A stretch of DNA of 64,000 bases. Origin: CAZKCI01 sp964551475 (lineage in GTDB: Bacteria > Auribacterota > Erginobacteria > Erginobacterales > CAZKCI01). Numbering within the stretch: position 1 is the stretch's first letter; each line of letters begins with the position of its first letter. Shown here piece by piece: positions 50,473-56,272 of this stretch. The notes beneath the pieces are model-generated. The model made no database searches. It was given only the letters and a program-made list of their open reading frames with translations, and was not told where the DNA came from. A program made the translations under genes and the position numbers. The stretch covers positions 1 through 64,000 of the forward strand of contig CAZKCI010000046.1 of assembly GCA_964551475.1 (NCBI GenBank), in the 5' to 3' direction.

Positions 50473-50510
50473 CGGCTACAAAGTAGCCGCGGATTACGCG
50501 GCTTTCTTTT
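50473..50510 (+). terminator. REP-like palindrome followed by intrinsic terminator
   Basis: CGGCTAC-AAA-GTAGCCG (50473-50489) is a perfect short palindrome with the GTAG/CTAC feet of REP elements. It overlaps a second hairpin AGCCGCG-GATTA-CGCGGCT (50485-50503) that runs into TTCTTTT. The latter is a convincing terminator between the methyltransferase and flippase genes. The two stems share bases and are mutually exclusive. Confidence 0.75.
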
Positions 50511-50528
50511 CGCCAGGCCCGAGACGCC

Positions 50529-52040
50529 ATGAAACGACCTACGATCAAGCGCCGCATCATCCGCGCCGGAACCATCACCGTCCTGGGGAGCGGAGCCTCG
50601 ATCGTCCTCGGGGTGGTGGTGAGAAGCCTCATCGCCCGCGTCTGGGGGCCGGAAGGGATGGGGGAATACGCCGGCTTCATGATGTTCGTCAGCCTCTTCG
50701 GCGTCATCGCGGCCTTCTCCCTACCCCGAGCCGTATTGAAGTTCACCGCCGAGTACGAGGAGAGCGGAAGCCCGGACAAAATCCGCCGCCTGTTCTCCAC
50801 CGTCTTCCTTTTCCTCACCCTGACCTGCGTCCTGACCGCCGCCGCCTCCCTGTTCTTCTCTCCGAGGTTGGGAAAACTCATCCACCTCCCGGTGGACCGG
50901 CAGCGGGCCCTGCTGCTCGGCGTCACCCTGCTCCTGGGCATGTATTCGATGCTGGCCTCCACCCTCTTTTTAGGGCTGCTCCAAAACCTGCGGGGGTTCG
51001 CGATCTCGATCTCCTCGCTGCTGGCGATGCTGGCGCTGGCCGTCTACGCATATCTGGCCAAGCCTTTCCCGGTCTACCTGCTCCTGGTGGCCGGCTATCT
51101 GGTCGCGGGGCTCCTGGGGGTCTTTCTGGCCCGGCACCAGGGGCTGCTGGTCTTCCGCTTCGACCGGGGCGAGCTGAAACGCGCCTTGGCCTTCGCCCTG
51201 CCCCTGGCGGCCGTCTCCGGCCTGGAGTTTTTCGTCGAGTGGTTCGACCGCTTCAGCCTCGGCGTATACTTCGGTCCGCGCGAGATGGGCCTCTTCTCGG
51301 CCGGACTGGTGGTATTTTCCGCCGCCCGGCGCCTGCCCCTCTCCCTGACCGAGGTCCTCGTCCCCTCCTATTCCAAGATATCGCTATCCGGGAAGGAGGT
51401 CCTGGGAAGGGCCATCAGCAAAAACATCGCCTTATACGGGGTCGCCTTCTGCTTTCTCGCCCTCGCCATCTTTCTTTATCGGACGGAAATCATCGTCCTC
51501 CTTTTTTCCGGGGATTTCGCGGAGGCGGCGACGATCCTGGGCATCTTGAGCTGGACGTTCATTTTCAGCTCGATCACCAACCCCGGTTCGTCTCTCCTGA
51601 TCGGATGCGGACATACCAAGCTCAATTCCCTGAACTACGCCGTCGGCGTCGGCGTGCTCATCCCCTCCCTGATCGTCTTCACCCGCTTCTGGGGGACGAC
51701 CGGGGCGGCGGCGGCCAAGCTCCTCACCCACGCCGTCACCACCGTCGGGATGCTGATCATCCTGAAGCGGGCGCTCCGGCTCCAGATCGACTTCCTGCCC
51801 CTGGCGAAAATCCTCGTCTTCGCCTCCGCGGTCGGGGGGCTGATGATCCTCCTGCGCCGCCTCACCCCCTCTCTCCTGGTCGGCGTCCCGGTCCTCTGCG
51901 TCCTCTACTTCGGCGGAGTGTGGCTTCTCGTGCTCGGGCGGGAGGAAAAGGCCTACCTGAGGGAAATCCTCCGCCAGGCCAGGCAAGGGCGGAAGATGTT
52001 CCACGAACCGGGCGTGGAGTGGGAAAGGACTGAACGGTAG
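50529..52040 (+). CDS. Wzx-type oligosaccharide flippase (MOP superfamily)
   Basis: A 503-residue protein with 14 predicted helices. It shows GSGASIVLGVVVRSLIARVWGPEGMGEYAGF at the start (the polysaccharide_synt pattern of a Gly-rich first helix and a conserved Arg/Pro turn), then FFVEWFDRFSLGVYFGPREMGLFSAG in the second half repeat. It exports undecaprenyl-linked units. It is the second flippase in the window, unlike the MurJ-like one at 27221. It stands alone after a terminator and converges with the SGNH hydrolase (7 bp between stops). Confidence 0.9.
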   Translation: MKRPTIKRRIIRAGTITVLGSGASIVLGVVVRSLIARVWGPEGMGEYAGFMMFVSLFGVIAAFSLPRAVLKFTAEYEESGSPDKIRRLFSTVFLFLTLTCVLTAAASLFFSPRLGKLIHLPVDRQRALLLGVTLLLGMYSMLASTLFLGLLQNLRGFAISISSLLAMLALAVYAYLAKPFPVYLLLVAGYLVAGLLGVFLARHQGLLVFRFDRGELKRALAFALPLAAVSGLEFFVEWFDRFSLGVYFGPREMGLFSAGLVVFSAARRLPLSLTEVLVPSYSKISLSGKEVLGRAISKNIALYGVAFCFLALAIFLYRTEIIVLLFSGDFAEAATILGILSWTFIFSSITNPGSSLLIGCGHTKLNSLNYAVGVGVLIPSLIVFTRFWGTTGAAAAKLLTHAVTTVGMLIILKRALRLQIDFLPLAKILVFASAVGGLMILLRRLTPSLLVGVPVLCVLYFGGVWLLVLGREEKAYLREILRQARQGRKMFHEPGVEWERTER

Positions 52041-52047
52041 CAAATCT

Positions 52048-53346
52048 CTATTCCAACACGCGCTCGGCGACTTGTTCCGCCAGGAAACGGCAACCGGCGG
52101 CGGACGGGTGGTCGGCGTCGAGAAACATCTCCTCCCGGAGCCGGCCTTTCCCCAGGACAATGGCGGGGACCTCTTCCCGCCGGGAAACCTCCGCCGTGAT
52201 CTTTTGGTATTCCTCGATCAGCCCATAGGGGTTCGTGATCGGAGAGAGGCGGGCCAGCGCTTCCTCGCTCAGCCGGCGACCGGTGATCCCCCGGCGCCGG
52301 AACTCCTCGCGCACCATCCGCAGGGGATGGGGGTAGACCGCGCTTCCCAACTCCGCAATCAGAAGTTGCTCCTCCGCTTCCTGATTTCGTCCCATCCGCC
52401 GATAGAGCGCACCCAGGTAACAATGCGGAGCGGGAGAAAAATTCATGGGGATCCCGGCCGCCCTGGTCAGTTCCTCTTCGGCTTCCTTGAGTCTCCCCTG
52501 CTCGAGGTGCATCCGCCCTTTCTCGGCGCGGTCGAAAATCGCCGGGTTTTCCGAAAAATCCAGGAAGAGCAGGGGGATGCCTTCGGCGCGGGCGGCGCGG
52601 GCCAGCGCGGTCAGATTGTCGCGCCAGTCTTCCGGCGGGACGTTGGCCTTGAACTCCGACTCCGGAAATGGGGCGGCGAGCCGGGAAAAGCGCATGAGCC
52701 CGCGCAGGCGCACCTTGAGGCCGAAGTAACCCGGCGCCGTGTCCAGCAGGTCGTCGAGCTTCTTCGCCGCCGACATGAGACCGCAACGGCGAAGGGGAGG
52801 TCGGCCGAGAAAAGCGGCGATCTCGCTTTGGCGGTCGGGGCTCTTCCAGCGGTCGTTGTGCCCGAAGGAAGCGATGACCAGGTCGGGATGAAATCGGGGG
52901 AGGACCTCCCGGACCAGGACCAGGCCTTCCCGGCTGGTATAACCGGGAACGCCGGCGTTGATCACCTCGATCGCCGTCTCAGAATGCCTTTCCCGGAGCA
53001 TCCGCTCCAGTTGCTTGGGGTAGGTGTCTTCCGCCCGCAGCCCCAGCCCGAAGACGCGCGAGTCGCCGATGCAGATGACACGGAAAGTTCCCGTTGCCTT
53101 CTCCCGGCGATATTCCCCGTCCCGCCAGCCAAAGCGGTTCGTCTCAACCGGCGTCGTCCCCGCATAGTCAATCCGGAGATCCGGCTTGAGGGCGTAACCG
53201 AGAAGCGGATCGGGACGGAAGAGGGATTTCTCCGCGATCTGACGGAATGTCTTCCGATCCTTCAGGTTGATCAGCCGTCCCGCCAGCTCCAGGGAGAGGG
53301 CCGCGACCAACAGGACTCCCGCTGCCCATGCCAGTCTCTTCATCAT
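52048..53346 (-). CDS. Membrane-anchored SGNH/GDSL hydrolase
   Basis: A 432-residue protein with an N-terminal signal anchor (LAWAAGVLLVAALSLELAG). Blocks of the SGNH family are visible: ICIGDSRVFGLGL (Ser), INAGVPGYTSREG (Gly), IASFGHNDRWKS (Asn) and, at the end, DADHPSAAGCRFLAEQV (Asp-x2-His). A helical TPR-like insert (about 255-330) interrupts the fold. Such enzymes add or remove acetyl groups on extracellular glycans. The start is the tandem ATG at 53346/53343; an extension upstream would read into the 7-bp repeat. Confidence 0.9.
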   Translation of the reverse strand: MMKRLAWAAGVLLVAALSLELAGRLINLKDRKTFRQIAEKSLFRPDPLLGYALKPDLRIDYAGTTPVETNRFGWRDGEYRREKATGTFRVICIGDSRVFGLGLRAEDTYPKQLERMLRERHSETAIEVINAGVPGYTSREGLVLVREVLPRFHPDLVIASFGHNDRWKSPDRQSEIAAFLGRPPLRRCGLMSAAKKLDDLLDTAPGYFGLKVRLRGLMRFSRLAAPFPESEFKANVPPEDWRDNLTALARAARAEGIPLLFLDFSENPAIFDRAEKGRMHLEQGRLKEAEEELTRAAGIPMNFSPAPHCYLGALYRRMGRNQEAEEQLLIAELGSAVYPHPLRMVREEFRRRGITGRRLSEEALARLSPITNPYGLIEEYQKITAEVSRREEVPAIVLGKGRLREEMFLDADHPSAAGCRFLAEQVAERVLE

Positions 53347-53355
53347 TTTATATAT

Positions 53356-53425
53356 CCTGAACCCTGAACCCCGAACCCTGTATCCTGTATCTTGTATCAT
53401 GCCTCCCGAATCCTGTATCCTGTGT
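53356..53425. repeat. Ten-copy 7-bp-period array between divergent genes
   Basis: Ten heptamers in strict register: CCTGAAC twice, CCCGAAC, CCTGTAT twice, CTTGTAT, CATGCCT, CCCGAAT, CCTGTAT, CCTGTGT. The array fills the whole intergenic region between the SGNH hydrolase start (53346, minus) and the GT4 start (GTG 53427, plus), so any promoters for both genes must lie in or beyond it. Confidence 0.95.
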
Positions 53426-53426
53426 C

Positions 53427-54584
53427 GTGCGCATCGCCTACATCGTCTCCGGTCATTTCGGCCCCGCCTCGGGGGCCGGTCTCACCGTCTGGTCTCTCTG
53501 TAAAAATATCCCCTCGTCACACCGGGTCCGCGTCTACGCCAATTCCTGGGATCCCGTCCTCCCCCCCCACGTGGAGATCCACCCCCTCTTCCCCCGGGGC
53601 AACTGGCCGGCGAATTTTTTCTTCCCCCTGCGCATTCTCCTCAACTACCTCAGCGTCGGACGCCTCTGCCGGAGATTGGAGGGAGAAAACGACATCCTCC
53701 ATCTCTACAATGGCCTCGCCGCCTCGAAACGTCTCCTGATCTCCCAGCTGATGTGCCAGAAGGCAGTGATGACGGAAAGAAAAAAGGAGTCCTGGAGGGG
53801 ATGGCTGAGCCAGCAGACACCCAAGCACCGACTCCTCCTCGGGCAGGAGGATCGCGTCTATCGAAATCGCCTCTACCGGAAGATTGTTCCGGCGAGCCAG
53901 TTCGAGAAGAGACAGATCCTGAGCCATTATCCGGTGCCTTCCGATGACATCATCCCGGTCTACGGCGGCGTGGATTTTGCCCATTATAATCCACCCGATC
54001 GGACGCAAAGGAGAAATTTCCTGAGGGACAAACACGGGCTCGGGCCCGATAACCCGGTCGCCCTTTTCGTCGGCTACGACTTCCGCCGCAAGGGACTCCC
54101 CTACGCCATCCGAGCGATGCCGCTGGTCGATCGGAGGGTGAGACTCCTTGCGGTGGGAGGAACGGGGGGGTTGCGGGAATGCCGGGAGCTCGCCAAACGA
54201 CTGGGGGTGGAGCGGCGGGTGATCTTCACCGGCCCGGTCTACCGGGACACCGCCGATTATTTTTACGCCGGCGATTTTTTCGTCTTTCCCACCCTCTTCG
54301 ACCCCTTCGGGACCGCGGCCCTGGAGGCGATGGCCGCCGGATTGCCGGTAATCACCAGCGAGCGGGTGGGGGTGGCGGAGCTCTTCACGCCCGGCCGGGA
54401 GGGCTTCCTCCTTCGCGATCCGACCGACGCGGGCGAGATCGCGCGCGGCATGAACCTCCTGTCGGACCGGGAACGGATGGCCGAGATGGGCCGGGCGGGG
54501 CGCAAGACCGCCTCCCGGCATACCTGGAAGAAGAGAGCGGAAGAGCTGGTGGAGATTTACGCTAAAATATTGTCAAACGGCTGA
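53427..54584 (+). CDS. GT4-family glycosyltransferase
   Basis: A 385-residue GT-B enzyme starting at GTG 53427: (M)RIAYIVSGHFGPASGAGLT. It shows IVPASQFEKRQILSHYP, VYGGVDFAHYNPPDR, ALFVGYDFRRKGLPYAIRAM and, in the donor domain, FPTLFDPFGTAALEAMAAGLP with E-x7-E altered to D-P-F-G-x4-E, as in WaaG-like enzymes. WaaG-type transferases extend lipid A core heptose or similar acceptors. The initiation codon is the last unit boundary of a 7-bp repeat, and there is no separate ribosome site. It is monocistronic. Confidence 0.88.
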   Translation: MRIAYIVSGHFGPASGAGLTVWSLCKNIPSSHRVRVYANSWDPVLPPHVEIHPLFPRGNWPANFFFPLRILLNYLSVGRLCRRLEGENDILHLYNGLAASKRLLISQLMCQKAVMTERKKESWRGWLSQQTPKHRLLLGQEDRVYRNRLYRKIVPASQFEKRQILSHYPVPSDDIIPVYGGVDFAHYNPPDRTQRRNFLRDKHGLGPDNPVALFVGYDFRRKGLPYAIRAMPLVDRRVRLLAVGGTGGLRECRELAKRLGVERRVIFTGPVYRDTADYFYAGDFFVFPTLFDPFGTAALEAMAAGLPVITSERVGVAELFTPGREGFLLRDPTDAGEIARGMNLLSDRERMAEMGRAGRKTASRHTWKKRAEELVEIYAKILSNG

Positions 54585-54616
54585 CGGTTGCGCGGATCGT
54601 CACGTCTTTCGTCCAA

Positions 54617-54664
54617 CGGTCGCGGCCGCCCGACGACCGAAATGGATCGGGGCAGGAATGCCCC
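54617..54664. repeat. REP-like double hairpin between convergent genes
   Basis: CGGTCG...CGACCG (54617-54639) and GGGGCA-GGAA-TGCCCC (54649-54664) lie in the 87-bp gap between the GT4 and PqqD-like stop codons. The GGAGGGGCATTCCTGCCCC-type palindrome on the minus strand is a common bacterial interspersed repeat. It may also end transcription from both sides. Confidence 0.65.
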
Positions 54665-54671
54665 TCCCACA

Positions 54672-54959
54672 TTAAACCATCTCCACCGCTCGCAACGCCT
54701 CCAGTTTTTTCAGCAGGGCGGCGACATCCCGCCCGGCGATCTTCTCCTCCACCGCGTATTCTTCGGAGAGACACCGGGCGAGATCCCCGGCGCTTCTCTT
54801 CCCATCGATCTTCCCCCAGACGAAGGCCCCGGTCGCGTTCAGGGTGAAGAGCCGTCCCACCGCCGCCGTCTTCGCGGAAGATGGGACAAGGAGGGTCTCC
54901 CCGGCGATCGAGCGGAAGACGACGCCGGGCGAGCGGCGATAGATCGGGGACGAGGTCAT
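54672..54959 (-). CDS. PqqD-like peptide chaperone (RiPP recognition element)
   Basis: A 95-residue winged-helix PqqD-like protein: YRRSPGVVFRSIAGETLLVP, NATGAFVWGKIDGKRSAGDLA, then CLSEEYAVEEKIAGRDVAALLKKLEAL. The pattern of an early beta hairpin, Leu-N-x-T/V-G-x2-Val-Trp and a C-terminal helix is the PqqD/RRE fold that grips the leader of a precursor peptide and presents it to a radical SAM enzyme. It is the last gene of the minus-strand cassette 54672-61972. The precursor at 60727 has a matching YxxPxV leader motif. Confidence 0.9.
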   Translation of the reverse strand: MTSSPIYRRSPGVVFRSIAGETLLVPSSAKTAAVGRLFTLNATGAFVWGKIDGKRSAGDLARCLSEEYAVEEKIAGRDVAALLKKLEALRAVEMV

Positions 54960-55039
54960 GAGGTTAGGCCAGGGTACGCCTGGTTAGGCAATGCTGCCCG
55001 ATCTCACATAGAGATAACCGCTGGCCCCGATGATAAATG

Positions 55040-56158
55040 TTAGCTGCCCCATGGTAAATGAGAAATGAATGATTTCGCCGCCCTCCCCCAGTCGTCGTTC
55101 AGGGCGAACCGCTCGAAGAGGGAGAGGCTCCCCTCCCGTAAGGACTCCCCTTCCAGGATCCTCCTCTCCCCGAAGAGCTTCCCCAGAAGCGCTATTTTTA
55201 ACCCGGAAGGCGATAGCTCTTTCAGCGCTCTCTCCGGGACCGGGCTTCCGAAGAGGGCCTGAGTCCGGAGAAGAGCGCACCAGACGGCCGCCGCGGAGAC
55301 GGACTCCCGCGCCGATCGCGCCACATCCTCCCAGGCGAAGCCTGACCGCGCGGCGATCAGGTGCAGATCGTAAAACCAGATCAGGCGGGAGAATCCGTGG
55401 TGGCTCAGGTGCGCCGCGAGATAGAAGATTTCCGTCTCCGGTCTCAAGACCCGGACCGGCGCCCCCAAGACCTTCTCCTCCCGGCTCTTCCCCCAGAAAT
55501 CCGCGATGCGGATATCGAAGGAAGGGTTCCTCCGGAGCGGGGTCTGCAGGTCGGTGTGGACCTCGAGAAAGGCGCGAAACCCTCCCGGTCCGGGGCGGGA
55601 GAACTTGAGCGCCGTCTTTGTCTCCGAGACGAACTCCCAGTCCGTCTCCGCCAGAGCGGCCCGGGCCTTTTCCGCTGTCTCCTTGCGGACGAGAAGATCG
55701 ACGTCATCGCCCAGACGGAGCGCCGGATGGGGATAATATGCCTGAGCGAGATGGGCGCCCTTCAGGACGATCGTCTCCGCGCCCCGGGCATGGAGGGCTT
55801 CGAGAGCCCGCTGGAGACCGTCCTGGACAAGGACGGTCTTCCAGAGCGCGGCGTTGTACTCCTCTTCCCAGGCCGAACGAACCTCCCGGGGAAAATACCC
55901 CGGCAGGTCATGATAGGAGAGCGGACCTGCCGCAGCGTTGTAGGCCGCCTCTGTGAGGCGGCGGGGCCTACACCCGGGTTGGGGAGGGGACGCATCATTG
56001 ACCCCAAAAAGATGGAAGAAGAGCGGGGAGAGGCGATGAACCTTGGTCAGGCGGAGAAAGAAGGGCCAGGAGATCGCATCCGCGGGAGGAAGTTTTCCCG
56101 GCGGATGGCCGGCGAGAACGGGGAGGATCGCCTTGAGGAGATTCAGCTCCTGTTCCAT
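55040..56158 (-). CDS. Nucleotidyltransferase-fold protein (PF14907 type)
   Basis: A 372-residue protein of the uncharacterised nucleotidyltransferase family: ARGAETIVLKGAHLAQAYY, RLGDDVDLLVRKETAEKARAAL (the Asp-x-Asp metal site), FRAFLEVHTDLQTP, and IFYLAAHLSHHGFSRLIWFYDLHLI. Relatives occur in lasso-peptide (paeninodin-type) and HPr-kinase/PqqD clusters. A stretch of about 20 residues, DASPPQPGCRPRRLTEAAYN, is encoded by REP-like DNA (55940-55971 and flanks) and looks like an insertion between two helical segments. Its role in the cassette is probably nucleotide transfer to the peptide or to a glycan. Confidence 0.85.
   Translation of the reverse strand: MEQELNLLKAILPVLAGHPPGKLPPADAISWPFFLRLTKVHRLSPLFFHLFGVNDASPPQPGCRPRRLTEAAYNAAAGPLSYHDLPGYFPREVRSAWEEEYNAALWKTVLVQDGLQRALEALHARGAETIVLKGAHLAQAYYPHPALRLGDDVDLLVRKETAEKARAALAETDWEFVSETKTALKFSRPGPGGFRAFLEVHTDLQTPLRRNPSFDIRIADFWGKSREEKVLGAPVRVLRPETEIFYLAAHLSHHGFSRLIWFYDLHLIAARSGFAWEDVARSARESVSAAAVWCALLRTQALFGSPVPERALKELSPSGLKIALLGKLFGERRILEGESLREGSLSLFERFALNDDWGRAAKSFISHLPWGS
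55940..55971. repeat. GTAG/CTAC palindrome inside the nucleotidyltransferase gene
   Basis: GTAGGCCGCCTC, loop TGT, GAGGCGGC, GGG and GCCTAC: a 32-bp REP-like palindrome with both feet intact and the frame kept open. Read on the coding strand it aligns with the core of the galK insertion (15517-15571): both run TGTAGGCCC...AGA...CGGCCT. Confidence 0.85.
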
Positions 56159-56198
56159 GGAGAGCGACTATACCAAATACGGCAGGAGCATAAAATGA

Positions 56199-56272
56199 AC
56201 GTTCAAAGTTCCAGGTTCCATGTTCAAGGGTTCGCATCCCCTTGAACCGTTGAACCCTTGAACCGTTGAACC
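56199..56272. repeat. 7-bp then 8-bp-period arrays between cassette genes
   Basis: 56199-56226 has period 7 (ACGTTCA, AAGTTCC, AGGTTCC, ATGTTCA). 56241-56272 has period 8 (CTTGAACC, GTTGAACC, CTTGAACC, GTTGAACC). The two halves are roughly reverse complementary (GTTCAAGG/CCTTGAAC). It fills the gap between the C25 peptidase stop (56273) and the nucleotidyltransferase start. Confidence 0.9.

Noticed and set aside
53356..53425. CRISPR array
   Set aside because: Repeat units of 7 bp in direct contact, with no unique spacers of about 30 bp and no cas genes in the window. The same holds for the other arrays.
54984..55049. 22-codon ORF between nucleotidyltransferase and PqqD genes as a second precursor
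   Set aside because: MGQLTFIIGASGYLYV has no leader motif, Cys or convincing ribosome site, and it overlaps the upstream stop; probably chance.
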